Of a stretch of DNA of 64,000 bases, positions 36,685-45,658 are shown piece after piece (the first letter of the stretch is position 1; every line of letters begins with the position of its first letter). This stretch comes from JAFGAS01 sp963809875. Its GTDB lineage: Bacteria > Desulfobacterota > Zymogenia > Zymogenales > Zymogenaceae. The stretch is taken from positions 434,001 to 498,000 of the forward strand of contig CAWELC010000005.1 of the NCBI GenBank assembly GCA_963809875.1. The letters run 5' to 3'. The translations under genes and the position numbers were made by a program. A model generated the notes under the pieces. The model was given only the letters and a program-made list of their open reading frames with translations, was not told the DNA's origin and did no database searches.

Positions 36685-36791
36685 GGCCTTCATCTGAATC
36701 TCACCCGGGCGTTTCATCAATCCGCCGTTTGTGCCCGCCTCCTCTTGCCACCGAAGGCCGGGAAAATTACCGGAAGGCTTCTACAAAGAAT

Positions 36792-36819
36792 TTGACACCT
36801 TCGGCCAATATGATAGAAT
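36792..36819 (+). promoter_or_regulatory. Promoter of the alaC-hom-thrC operon
   Basis: TTGACA (36792-36797), a 16-nt spacer, TAGAAT (36814-36819), about 58 nt before the alaC start. Confidence 0.6.
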
Positions 36820-36877
36820 CTGCCGTGGGGCGCGGGAGTGCGCCTATTTATTTAGTCATGAGAGACGACAGGCAATT

Positions 36878-38053
36878 ATGGCAATACCTTCGGAGTTTCA
36901 CCGGATAAAGCGCCTGCCCCCCTACGTATTTGCGGAGGTGGACGCGCTCAAGATGGAAGCGCGGAGGCGGGGGAAGATATCATCGACCTGGGGATGGGAA
37001 ACCCCGACAAGGCGACGCCCCCCCACATCGTCGAAAAGCTCGTCGAGGCGGTGGCCAATCCCGAAGAACCACCGGTACAGCTCGTCCAGGGGCATCTATC
37101 GGCTCCGCTGCGCGGTTGCCGACTGGTACATGCGGCGATACGGTGTGGAGCTGGACCCCGACTCCGAGGCCATCGTCACCATCGGGGCAAAGGAAGGGCT
37201 TGCCCACTTCGTCCTTTCGGTCGTCGAGCCGGGCAGCTCGGTCATCGTCCCTAACCCGACCTACCCTATCCACACCTACTCGGTTATCATCGCCGGAGGA
37301 GATATCCGAAGCGTCCCGCTGACGCCGGAGCGGGACTTCTTCACCGACCTCATGACGGCCCTCAAGCTTATCTGGCCCCGCCCGGTCATGATGATCATCT
37401 CGTTTCCCCACAACCCCACGGCGCGTGTGGTCGATCGAAGTTTCTTCGAGGAAGTGGTTAAGTTCGCGCGGGAAAACGACGTGATCGTCGTCCACGATTT
37501 CGCCTATGCCGATATCGTCTTTGACGGCTACGTGGCGCCCTCGTTTCTCTCGATTCCCGGGGCCAAGGACGTGGGGATCGAGTTTACCTCCATGTCCAAG
37601 AGCTTCAACATGCCGGGGTGGCGGGTGGGCTTTGCGGCGGGAAACCCGAAGCTGATCGCGGCCCTTGCCCGGATGAAGAGTTATTTCGATTATGGGGTCT
37701 TTCAGCCCATCCAGATCGCCTCGATCATCGCGTTGAGCGAGGATCAGACGGCGGCCTCGGAGATTGCGGCAAACTACGGCAAGCGGCGGGACGCACTGGT
37801 GGAGGGCCTGGTCCGCTCGGGATGGGCGATCGAAAAGCCGAAGGGCACGATGTTTGTCTGGGCGAAGATCCCGGATCGATACCTGAAGATGGGGTCCCTC
37901 GAGTTCTCGAAGCTGTTGCTGAGGGAGGCCAAGGTCGCGGTCTCCCCCGGGGTCGGCTTCGGCTCGGAGGGAAACGACTACGTTCGGTTCGCCCTGGTTG
38001 AAAATACCCACCGCATCACACAGGCGGTCAAGGGGATAAAGCGGATACTGTAA
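36878..38053 (+). CDS. alaC: AlaC-type class I/II aminotransferase, two compensating indels
   Basis: Closely follows E. coli AlaC (YfdZ) in remembered sequence: IKRLPPYVFAEVDALK, MGNPDKATPPHIVEKL, SEAIVTIGAKEGLAH and PNPTYPIHTYSVI. The PLP lysine is in SMSKSFNMPGWRVGF, and the ending is VRFALVENTHRITQA. One missing G near 36970 and one extra base near 37063 shift a 30-residue stretch; corrected length is 391 aa. It makes alanine from pyruvate with glutamate. It leads the alaC-hom-thrC-kinase operon; hom begins 14 nt later. Confidence 0.9.
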   Translation: MAIPSEFHRIKRLPPYVFAEVDALKMEARRRGKISSTWGWETPTRRRPPTSSKSSSRRWPIPKNHRYSSSRGIYRLRCAVADWYMRRYGVELDPDSEAIVTIGAKEGLAHFVLSVVEPGSSVIVPNPTYPIHTYSVIIAGGDIRSVPLTPERDFFTDLMTALKLIWPRPVMMIISFPHNPTARVVDRSFFEEVVKFARENDVIVVHDFAYADIVFDGYVAPSFLSIPGAKDVGIEFTSMSKSFNMPGWRVGFAAGNPKLIAALARMKSYFDYGVFQPIQIASIIALSEDQTAASEIAANYGKRRDALVEGLVRSGWAIEKPKGTMFVWAKIPDRYLKMGSLEFSKLLLREAKVAVSPGVGFGSEGNDYVRFALVENTHRITQAVKGIKRIL

Positions 38054-38067
38054 AACGGGAGTCTGAT

Positions 38068-39406
38068 ATGGTCGGTAAACCTCGGGCGGTCAACGTCGGG
38101 ATCATCGGCTACGGAACGGTAGGATCGGGCGTAGTCAAAATACTCGTCGAAAACCGGGGTCTGATAAAACAGCGCCTCGGAACGGACATCGTCATCAAGA
38201 AGATTTGCGACGTCGATATCACGCGCGATCGAGGCGTCAAGGTGGACAGCTCCGTCCTCACCACGAACCTCCGGGAGGTGATCGAAGACCCCGGCATCGA
38301 TATCATCGTGGAGACCGTCGGGGGGATCGACATCGCCAAGGAGATCATCATGGCGGCCATCGGCGGCGGCAAGCACGTCGTGACCGCCAACAAGGCGCTG
38401 TTGGCCGAGGCCGGCGACGACATCTTTGCCGCTGCCCACCGGGTTGGGGTGGACGTCAATTTTGAGGCCGCGGTCGGCGGGGGTATCCCGATCATCAGGA
38501 CCCTCAAGGAAGGGCTGGTGGGGGACCGCATCCAGTATATCTTCGGGATCATGAACGGCACCTGCAACTACATCCTGACCCGTATGACCGACGACGACAT
38601 GGAATTTTCCGCGGCGCTCGCCGAGGCCCAGAGGCTCGGCTACGCCGAGGCCGATCCGACGCTGGACATCGAAGGACACGATACGGCGCACAAGCTTGCC
38701 GTCATCATCCCGCTGACGTACGGCGTCAAGATCGACTATCCGGACATCCACGTGGAAGGGATATCCTCCATCCAGGCCGTGGATATCCGCTTCGCCCGGG
38801 AGATGGGCTATAAGATAAAACTGCTGGCCATCCTCGTTTCCACCTCCGACGGGATCGAGGCGCGGGTCCACCCGACGCTCATCCCCTTTCGCTATCTCCT
38901 GTCCAACGTGAACCTCAACATGAACGCCTTCTACATCCGGGGGCTTGCGGTGGGTTCGATCCTGCTCTACGGGCAGGGGGCGGGCAAGATGCCCACGGGC
39001 ACCGCCGTGGTCTCCGATCTCGTCGAGCTTGCCCGAAACGTCTCTTCGGGAATCAAGAAGCGGGTGCCCCCCCTCTCGTTTTCCGAGGCGGATATCGCCC
39101 ATATCAAGCCCAAGAAGATGGACGAGGTAATCACCAACTACTACCTTCGTTTTTCCGCCCTCGACAAGCCCGGTGTGCTCTCCAAGATATCGGGTATCCT
39201 GGGCGACCATAACATCAGCATCGCCTCCGTTATCCAGAAGGGGAGGGCCGAGGGCGAGCCGGGATGTCCCGGTCGTCATTATGACCCATGAGGCTCGGGA
39301 GCGGGACGTGAAGGCGGCGCTGGCCGAGATCGACGTTCTTGACATCATCGTGCGGCCGTCGATCCTGTTTCGGGTGGAAGACACCGCCCTGAAAGTGAGT
39401 GTATAA
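38068..39406 (+). CDS. hom: Homoserine dehydrogenase with ACT domain, one frameshift
   Basis: The NAD(P)-binding start is NVGIIGYGTVGSGVVKIL. The catalytic region has GGGIPIIRTLKEGLVGD, FGIMNGTCNYILT and EADPTLDIEGHDTAHKL. A C-terminal ACT domain (YLRFSALDKPGVLSKIS) suggests feedback control, probably by threonine. One extra G near 39263 (GAGCCGGGATG) breaks the ACT domain; corrected length is 445 aa. Aspartate semialdehyde is reduced to homoserine. The stop overlaps the thrC start (TAATG). Confidence 0.92.
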
Positions 39407-40464
39407 TGCAGGGATATCAGGGACTCATCCATCGTTTCTTCGACCGGCTCCCGGTCAAGGACCGGGCCAAGATCGTCACCCTCCTGGAGGGGAATACCCC
39501 GTTGATTGCGGCCGACCGGCTCCGGGACCGTATCGCCCCCGGCATCGAGCTTTACCTGAAATACGACGGGCTCAACCCCACCTGTTCGTTCAAGGACCGG
39601 GGCATGACCGTGGCGGTCACCCGGGCGCTGGAGCAGGGGAGCAAGGCCGTTATCTGCGCCTCCACGGGCAATACGTCGGCCTCCGCTGCGGCTTACGCCG
39701 CCCGGGCCGATATGCGGGCATTCGTCCTCATCCCCGAAGGGAAGATCGCCATGGGAAAGCTCTCCCAGGCGGTGATGCACGGGGCCACCGTGATTCAGGT
39801 GAAGGGAAACTTCGACGAGGCCCTGGAGCTCGTCCGGGAAATCTCGGAAAAGCACCCCATCACGATGGTCAACTCGCTCAACGAGGATCGGATCGTCGGG
39901 CAGAAGACGGCGGCCTTTGAGATCATCGAGAGGCTGGGTGACGCCCCCGACTACCACAGCCTTCCTGTCGGAAACGCCGGCAACATTACCGCCTATTGGA
40001 TGGGCTACACCGAGTACCACCGGGAGGGCCTTGCCAAAAGACTCCCGAAGATGATCGGTTTTCAGGCGGAGGGGGCGGCCCCGATCGTGAGGGGGCAGCC
40101 CGTAAAAAATCCGGAGACCATCGCCACGGCCATCCGCATCGGCAACCCCGCCTCGTGGAGACGGGCCGTCGCCGCCCGGGATGAGTCGGGGGGACTCATC
40201 GACATGGTCAGCGACGACGAGATCCTGGCAGCCTACCGGATGATCGCCTCCACCGAGGGGATCTTCTGCGAGCCGGCATCGGCAGCTTCGGTGGCAGGCC
40301 TCATCAAAGTGGCCGGACGCGGCCTCTTCAAGAAGGGTGATGTGGTGGTCTGCACGCTGACGGGCCACGGACTCAAAGACCCGGACACGGCCATTAAGGT
40401 CTCACCCCGGACGCATGTCGTATCGCCGAATATGGACGAGGTGCTCGGGGTCATAGGACTATGA
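39406..40464 (+). CDS. thrC: Threonine synthase
   Basis: 352 aa, short (bacterial type 1/2) PLP enzyme. The PLP lysine is in NPTCSFKDRGMT. The phosphate loop is SLPVGNAGNITAYW, and CASTGNTSASAAAYAA is the substrate Asn loop. It converts O-phosphohomoserine to threonine. Overlapping start with hom. The next gene supplies the phosphorylated substrate if the homoserine kinase assignment is right. Confidence 0.94.
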   Translation: MQGYQGLIHRFFDRLPVKDRAKIVTLLEGNTPLIAADRLRDRIAPGIELYLKYDGLNPTCSFKDRGMTVAVTRALEQGSKAVICASTGNTSASAAAYAARADMRAFVLIPEGKIAMGKLSQAVMHGATVIQVKGNFDEALELVREISEKHPITMVNSLNEDRIVGQKTAAFEIIERLGDAPDYHSLPVGNAGNITAYWMGYTEYHREGLAKRLPKMIGFQAEGAAPIVRGQPVKNPETIATAIRIGNPASWRRAVAARDESGGLIDMVSDDEILAAYRMIASTEGIFCEPASAASVAGLIKVAGRGLFKKGDVVVCTLTGHGLKDPDTAIKVSPRTHVVSPNMDEVLGVIGL

Positions 40465-40572
40465 GCGTCGGTCCAGGCCATCTGCGTTTCCCCGGGCCCG
40501 AGGGGAGGCAGGAGAGGTCATAGCGCGTCGTCGGATGGGCATCGGGCGATCTCGGCGCCGTGATCGGTTCTT

Positions 40573-41817
40573 ATGTCAAAGAAAGCGGCATGCGGTATGG
40601 AACGGACGAAATATATCATCCTTCTCGGCGACGGGATGGCCGACGAACCGGTTGCCCAGCTCGGCGGAAGGACCCCGCTGGAGGCTGCCCGTACCCCCCA
40701 TCTGGACCGGATCGCGCGCGAAGGTGTCGCGGGAACGGTCAGGTCGATACCTGACGGATTCCCGCCGGGCTCGGACGTGGCCAACCTCTCCATCATGGGG
40801 TTTGATCCCGCCCACAACTATACCGGCAGGGCGCCTATCGAGGCGGCGAGCCTGGGCATCCGTCTGTCCGAGTCCGACGTCGCCTACCGGATGAACCTCG
40901 TTTCGCTGAGCGGAAGGCAAGGTCCTGCCGGCCGGCGCATCATGCTCGACTACTCGGCGGGGCACATTCCGGATGCCGACTCCCATCCTCTCGTCGAGAC
41001 CCTCGAGCGGGAACTGGGCAACCACGAATTCCGGATCTATCCCGGCAAGTCCTACCGACATATCCTTGTCTGGCGAAACGGAAAGGAAGACATCACCACC
41101 ACTCCGCCCCATGACATCACGGGCAGGGAAATCGGCACCTACCTCCCCCACGGGCACGGCGCGGGCCGCCTGCTCGCGCTCATGCGCGAGGGAGAGCGCG
41201 TTCTGACCGACCACCCCGTAAACCGGCGAAGGCTTCGGGAAGGCAAACCCCCCGCAACATCTCCCTGGTTCTGGGGGCAGGGCAGGAGGCCCTCGCTCCT
41301 CACCTTCCAGGAGCGCTGGGGGATCGAAGGGGCCGTGGTTTCCGCCGTTGACCTCGTTCAGGGTCTTGGGCTGCTTTCCGGCCTCAGGGTACTCCATGTT
41401 GAAGGCGCGACCGGCTGGATCGACACGAATTATGCGGGCAAGGTCGCTGCCGCGATCGACGCGCTGGGGTCCGGGGCCGATTTCGTATACCTCCACGTGG
41501 AGGCGCCCGACGAAGCGGGCCACACGGGCGACGCGGGACTGAAGGTGAGGGCGATCGAGGAGTTCGACGCGAAGATTGTCGGCCCCGTCCTGGCGGCGAT
41601 GGAAAGGTTTGGGCGGTGGCGCTGCCTTGCGCTGCCCGACCATCCGACACCCGTCGGGATCAGAACCCACAGCGCAACCCCCGTTCCCTTTGCGGCGATA
41701 GGCTCGGGGCTTTCGCTCGCCGGCGCCGGCGCCTACTCGGAGGCGGCCTGCCGCACCGGTCTCTTTATTGCCGAGGGTCACACGCTCATGGAGCGCTTCT
41801 TAAAGGGGGTCCTGTGA
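40573..41817 (+). CDS. apgM-like phosphoglycerate mutase family protein, probable homoserine kinase
   Basis: 414 aa, alkaline-phosphatase-fold family of cofactor-independent phosphoglycerate mutase. Metal-site regions are LLGDGMADEP, GSDVANLSIMGFDP, HVEAPDEAGHTGD and LPDHPTPVGIRTHSATPVPF. In genomes lacking thrB, members next to hom and thrC are the proposed homoserine kinase (TIGR02535-type). Here it directly follows hom-thrC and no GHMP-type thrB is seen in the window, so that role is likely. It overlaps the thioesterase start (GTGA). Confidence 0.87.
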   Translation: MSKKAACGMERTKYIILLGDGMADEPVAQLGGRTPLEAARTPHLDRIAREGVAGTVRSIPDGFPPGSDVANLSIMGFDPAHNYTGRAPIEAASLGIRLSESDVAYRMNLVSLSGRQGPAGRRIMLDYSAGHIPDADSHPLVETLERELGNHEFRIYPGKSYRHILVWRNGKEDITTTPPHDITGREIGTYLPHGHGAGRLLALMREGERVLTDHPVNRRRLREGKPPATSPWFWGQGRRPSLLTFQERWGIEGAVVSAVDLVQGLGLLSGLRVLHVEGATGWIDTNYAGKVAAAIDALGSGADFVYLHVEAPDEAGHTGDAGLKVRAIEEFDAKIVGPVLAAMERFGRWRCLALPDHPTPVGIRTHSATPVPFAAIGSGLSLAGAGAYSEAACRTGLFIAEGHTLMERFLKGVL

Positions 41818-42242
41818 GCGAGGCGGGCTACTTCAACCGATTTGAGGAGCGGGTGCGGTACGCGGACGTGGATCCGATGGGCTTTGCCTACTACGGGAGC
41901 TACCTGCGCTGGTTCGAGATCGGAAGGACGGAGTTTCTGAGGGGCCTCGGGACGAGCTACCGCGAGGTGGAGGAGTCCGGCGTGCTCTATCCGGTGACGG
42001 AGACCTTTGTGAAATATGCCACGCCCGTGCGGTACGACGAGCTGATCGAGATCGTCACGCGCCTTGCATACGTCAAGAAGGCCTCGGTGCGTTTTGACTA
42101 TGAGATCACCGGGAAGGCCGGCGACCTTCATGCCACCGGCTGGACGGTGCACGCGGCGGTGGATCGAACGGGCAAAATTGTACGGATCTCGGACGAATTA
42201 TTGGGCCTCCTGGGAAACGCGCACGGGTCACCCGACCGATAG
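41814..42242 (+). CDS. YbgC/FadM-type acyl-CoA thioesterase (hot-dog fold)
   Basis: 142 aa from GTG at 41814. The 4HBT signature RVRYADVDPMGFAYYGSYLRWFEIGRTEFL includes the catalytic Asp (DVDPMGFAYY); later parts are VKYATPVRYDELIEIVTRL and ATGWTVHAAVD. It hydrolyses acyl-CoA thioesters. It is co-transcribed with, and overlaps by 4 nt, the mutase-family gene; the functional link to threonine synthesis is not obvious. Confidence 0.9.
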   Translation: MSEAGYFNRFEERVRYADVDPMGFAYYGSYLRWFEIGRTEFLRGLGTSYREVEESGVLYPVTETFVKYATPVRYDELIEIVTRLAYVKKASVRFDYEITGKAGDLHATGWTVHAAVDRTGKIVRISDELLGLLGNAHGSPDR

Positions 42243-42308
42243 AACCCCCTGCGGACGTGAAGGGTCTGGGGGGGCTCTGTGCGGGCAATCGGTGCCGCTG
42301 GAAAAAGT

Positions 42309-42337
42309 TTGTCTTTACATGCGTGATGTGGTATACT
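42309..42337 (+). promoter_or_regulatory. Promoter for the second tatA
   Basis: TTGTCT (42309-42314), a 17-nt spacer, TATACT (42332-42337), 29 nt before the ATG at 42366. Confidence 0.6.
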
Positions 42338-42365
42338 GTTCAGACAACGTTAGAGGAGTCTATAT

Positions 42366-42575
42366 ATGTTCGGGTTAGGGACAACCGAGCTGCTCGTGAT
42401 CCTGGTGATCGCCCTGGTCATCTTCGGAGGGGGCAAGCTCCCGGAGCTCGGATCGGCCTTGGGCAAGGGGATCAAGAACTTTAAGAAGGGGCTCTCGGCC
42501 ATCAATGAAGATGACGATGAGAAGAAAGAGATTAAACCCCCTCAGGATCAGGCCGGCCGGAAGATAGAACCGTAG
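42366..42575 (+). CDS. tatA: Twin-arginine translocase subunit TatA/E (second copy)
   Basis: 69 aa: MFGLGTTELLVILVIALVIF helix, GGGKLPELG hinge, amphipathic GKGIKNFKKGL, acidic tail. About two-thirds identical by eye to the copy at 13273, with a longer charged tail. It has its own promoter and is followed by a terminator, so it is monocistronic and away from tatC. Confidence 0.93.
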   Translation: MFGLGTTELLVILVIALVIFGGGKLPELGSALGKGIKNFKKGLSAINEDDDEKKEIKPPQDQAGRKIEP

Positions 42576-42590
42576 TGGTGATTCGGGAGC

Positions 42591-42639
42591 TGCCGCCAGG
42601 ACGCTCTCCGGACCGGATGCCGGTTCGGCGGCGTTTTTT
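42591..42639 (+). terminator. Intrinsic terminator after the second tatA
   Basis: Outer stem TGCCGCC / GGCGGCG with a CCGG-rich internal hairpin, followed by TTTTTTC. Confidence 0.65.
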
Positions 42640-42729
42640 CGTTCTGATGACGGTAGGTAATCCGCTTGCCGAAGTCATTCAATAGTATTAGCATCTATAT
42701 GAACACGACTTTATTAACAGAGGGTGTAC

Positions 42730-43134
42730 ATGGCTAAAGAACGAAAAATTAAGACGGGTTGGTTGAAGTTTATGTTCATTTACACCATTCTTGGGGCGGG
42801 TTTCTTTGGACTGGGCACGGTTTTTTTACCCAAGCTGGTCCAGTCAGTGTTCGGATTTCCATCCGAGGACCCGGTTGTTTTCGGAATTGTCGGTAGTGTT
42901 TACCTTGCCTTTGCAGTCCTTTCCATTTTAGGTTTCCGGTCTCCGGTCAAATTCTCGCCTGTTCTGTTGCTACAGCTCTTCTACAAATCAATATGGCTAA
43001 TCTGCGTCATGCTCCCAATTTTCTCCAGAGGGGCAATAGAAAAGTACGCGGTAATGACGGCCGTAATATTTGCTACCTATATCATCGGCGACCTTATTGC
43101 GATTCCATTTTCTTACCTTTTTAAGAAGGAATAG
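42730..43134 (+). CDS. Four-helix small membrane protein
   Basis: 134 aa from MAKERKIKTGWLKFM with four hydrophobic helices (about 14-33, 48-68, 78-96 and 103-128). It is more AT-rich and uses more rare third-position A/T codons than most neighbours, hinting at a different origin. The start at 42730 is chosen over the GTG six bases upstream. Not recognised. A GC hairpin follows at 43157. Confidence 0.75.
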   Translation: MAKERKIKTGWLKFMFIYTILGAGFFGLGTVFLPKLVQSVFGFPSEDPVVFGIVGSVYLAFAVLSILGFRSPVKFSPVLLLQLFYKSIWLICVMLPIFSRGAIEKYAVMTAVIFATYIIGDLIAIPFSYLFKKE

Positions 43135-43156
43135 GAGCTAAAATACGGTAAGAAAA

Positions 43157-43185
43157 GGCAAGGCAGAAGGCCGGGGCGCCTTGCC
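43157..43185 (+). terminator. Terminator-like hairpin after 43134
   Basis: GGCAAGGC (43157-43164) pairs with GCCTTGCC (43178-43185). No good T-tract, so only probable. Confidence 0.45.
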
Positions 43186-43303
43186 GTCTACGAGGGCATC
43201 GCGCGGCCAGTAAGACCCATCAGATGTGATAGAAAAACTGTCCCCGCACGGTATCCAGCGGGTACGAGGCCGGGAATTTTTACTTTATATCGGGCCATTT
43301 CTA

Positions 43304-43332
43304 TTGACAGAGGGAACGGGGCTTGGTATAGT
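43304..43332 (+). promoter_or_regulatory. Promoter of the initiator tRNA gene
   Basis: TTGACA (43304-43309), a 17-nt spacer, TATAGT (43327-43332), 12 nt before the tRNA. The -10 region and following bases are recognisable in the decayed copy near 53390. Confidence 0.85.
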
Positions 43333-43344
43333 CTAAAGACATAT

Positions 43345-43421
<77 letters not shown>

Positions 43422-43430
43422 GTAAAACCA

Positions 43431-43463
43431 AGGACTTACGTAAAAGCGTGAGTCCTTTTTTTA
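43431..43463 (+). terminator. tRNA-fMet terminator
   Basis: Stem AGGACTTACG (43431-43440) / CGTGAGTCCT (43447-43456), then TTTTTTT. The same stem in diverged form recurs in the four downstream repeat copies. Confidence 0.88.
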
Positions 43464-43544
43464 TGGCAGCCCATGAGACTCTGTGTGATAATATAGCGAA
43501 TCGAAGGATAGGTCGGGGCGTGGAGTATCGCTGAGAGAGGTCCA

Positions 43545-45302
43545 ATGTACGCGTTCGCACTGCGGTTTGTTCGACCCTACTGGCGGTGGCTGATCCTCGT
43601 GATCGTCGCGGTACTGATCGAGACGGCGATGAGTCTCGCCTCGCCGTGGCCGCTCAAGATCGTGCTCGACTCGGTGCTCGGTCAACGGCCGATACCCGGC
43701 TGGCTCGGCTGGCTCGTGGTTCCCGAAGCGGGGCAATCGGCCTTTCTTCTCGCGGCCGTCATCGCCACCGTTGCCATAGCGATACTCGGGGCGGCCGGCA
43801 GTTATCTCGATACGTTCTACACGAGCAACATCGGCCAGTGGGTCGCCCACGATCTGCGGCAGACCGTGTACGCGCACCTGCAGCGGCTGTCCATGTCATT
43901 CCACGACCGTCAGCAGGCCGGTCCGCTTGTCAGCACAATCACGGAAGACATCGACACGGTTCAGGACTTCGTCGCCAATTCGGCGCTTAAGATCGTGGTT
44001 GATCTGCTGACCATCGCCGGAATGCTTGCGGTGATGCTCGTATTGAACCTGCGATTTACGCTCGTGGCGCTCCTGGTTACGCCGTTGGCGGGCCTGTTCG
44101 TTTACCGCCTGCGGTACATCGTCAAGCAGGCCACCCGTGATGTCCGGCGTCGCCAGGGAGAGATGGTCACGATCGTCCAGGAGGGGTTGGGCGCGATCAA
44201 GCTGGTGAAGGCCTTCGCGCAGGGTACGTTTGAGCGGCATCGGTTCAACGAGAAGAGCCTGCAGAGTGTGAAGGCGGCGCTCTATGCCAGGCGGGCGCGC
44301 TCGCTGGTCGGACCGGTCGTGACGGTTCTCCTCGCATTCGGCACGGCGGCGGTGCTCTGGTTCGGCGCGCGGATGGTTATCGGTGGCGCGATGACGGTGG
44401 GCGTGCTGGTCGTGTTCATGACGTATCTCGGGCGGCTTTTCGGGCCGATTCAGGATCTCGCGCGCGTCAGCACCAACGTCGCTCAGGCGGCGGTAGGCCT
44501 CGAGCGGGTCATGACGATTCTTCAGACTGACGAGCGGCTGCCCCGGGCCTTGCATCCCCGGGTCCTTACGGACGTTGCCGGCCTTGTCGAGTTTCGCGAT
44601 GTGACGTTCGGCTACGACCCTGTGCGGCCCGTCCTTCACAACATCTCGTTTCGCGTCGAGCCGGGGCAACGGGTCGCCCTGGTCGGACGGAGCGGCAGTG
44701 GTAAGTCCACACTCGTCAGCCTCATCCCTCGTTTCTATGACCCGACGTCCGGGGTCGTCGCCATTGACGGAATCGACGTGCGGGACGTCACTTTTCGATC
44801 CCTGCGAGGGCAGATCGGCTTTGTGCTGCAGGACACCTTCTTATTCCATACGACTATCTGGCAGAATATCCGATACGGACACATTGATGCCACGCACGAT
44901 GAAGTGGAGGCCGCGGCGCGGTCCGCGCACGCACACGAGTTCATCAGCGCGCTGCCCGACGGGTATGACACCGTCGTCGGGCCGGGCGGTCTCGCGCTCT
45001 CCGGCGGCCAAAGGCAGCGGCTGGGCATCGCGCGCGCAATCATACGCAATGCGCCGATTCTTATCCTTGACGAGCCAAGCTCCGGGCTCGATCTCGAATC
45101 GGAGCGGCTTGTCCTGGATGGACTTCACCGCCTCCTTGCCGGAAGAACGACATTTGTGATTGCACACCGATTGTCGACGATTCGTGACGTTAATATGGTT
45201 TTTGTGCTTGACGAAGGTCGCATTGTCGCGCGTGGCAGCCATGATGAGCTGCGCGCGAATTGCGGCCTGTACGCGGAGCTGTTATCGGAGGTTTCCGCTT
45301 GA
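43545..45302 (+). CDS. ABC exporter (fused membrane and ATPase domains, MsbA type)
   Basis: 585 aa. Six membrane helices occupy residues ~1-310. The ATPase has Walker A VGRSGSGKST, Q-loop GFVLQDTFLF, signature LSGGQRQRLGIARA, Walker B ILILDEPSSGLD and H-loop IAHRLST. Such homodimers export lipids, lipopolysaccharide precursors, peptides or drugs. It is the only gene between the intact tRNA-fMet and repeat copy 2. Ribosome site GAGAGAGG. The substrate may relate to the envelope-modifying genes in the same region (inference). Confidence 0.92.
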   Translation: MYAFALRFVRPYWRWLILVIVAVLIETAMSLASPWPLKIVLDSVLGQRPIPGWLGWLVVPEAGQSAFLLAAVIATVAIAILGAAGSYLDTFYTSNIGQWVAHDLRQTVYAHLQRLSMSFHDRQQAGPLVSTITEDIDTVQDFVANSALKIVVDLLTIAGMLAVMLVLNLRFTLVALLVTPLAGLFVYRLRYIVKQATRDVRRRQGEMVTIVQEGLGAIKLVKAFAQGTFERHRFNEKSLQSVKAALYARRARSLVGPVVTVLLAFGTAAVLWFGARMVIGGAMTVGVLVVFMTYLGRLFGPIQDLARVSTNVAQAAVGLERVMTILQTDERLPRALHPRVLTDVAGLVEFRDVTFGYDPVRPVLHNISFRVEPGQRVALVGRSGSGKSTLVSLIPRFYDPTSGVVAIDGIDVRDVTFRSLRGQIGFVLQDTFLFHTTIWQNIRYGHIDATHDEVEAAARSAHAHEFISALPDGYDTVVGPGGLALSGGQRQRLGIARAIIRNAPILILDEPSSGLDLESERLVLDGLHRLLAGRTTFVIAHRLSTIRDVNMVFVLDEGRIVARGSHDELRANCGLYAELLSEVSA

Positions 45303-45439
45303 CCCTGTGCAACCGATTTGCCTCCCGGAAACGAGCCCGTCCGAGAGGTCCGACCTCGGCGCGATGTACGAGCTTATTTTAGTTTTGCGATGGACTCCAC
45401 CGGGCGCGGGGTCAGCGCCTCGAGGAGTTATCCTTCTTG

Positions 45440-45530
45440 CCGGTGACGTGTTACCCGCTACCGGAAGAACAAAGGACTTACGCGGAAGAGCGCGTCCTTT
45501 TTTGCGGGTGACGTATGTGGGTATATATGA
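45440..45530 (+). repeat. tRNA-fMet/terminator-derived repeat, copy 2
   Basis: GTGTTACCCGCTACC resembles the tRNA 3' end (CCTATCCCCGCTACC). It is followed by AAAGGACTTACG...CGCGTCCTTTTTT, matching the tRNA terminator, and then by sequence like that downstream of the real terminator (TATGTGGGTATATATGATAT). It lies in the 356-nt gap between the ABC exporter and the acyltransferase; no gene is seen there. Confidence 0.7.
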
Positions 45531-45658
45531 TATCGTAAAAAAAGTAGACTGGAACCTCAGAGTTACGACCTCGTTACTCCGGAGGCTATGTACCGCCGGC
45601 CTTCCGGTATTCGGATGAAAGCAGACGCCGGTGGACCGGCTTTGGAAGTGGTACGTTA

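Noticed and set aside
38068..39406. Programmed ribosomal frameshifting in hom and other genes
   Set aside because: Too many unrelated genes are affected, mostly by one extra base in runs, with no slippery sequence plus downstream structure.
37978..40368. Very long minus-strand open frame (about 800 codons) opposite hom and thrC
   Set aside because: It mirrors a strongly conserved GC-rich operon on the other strand. Its translation is Arg/Gly/Asp/His-rich with no domain, as expected for an antisense shadow.
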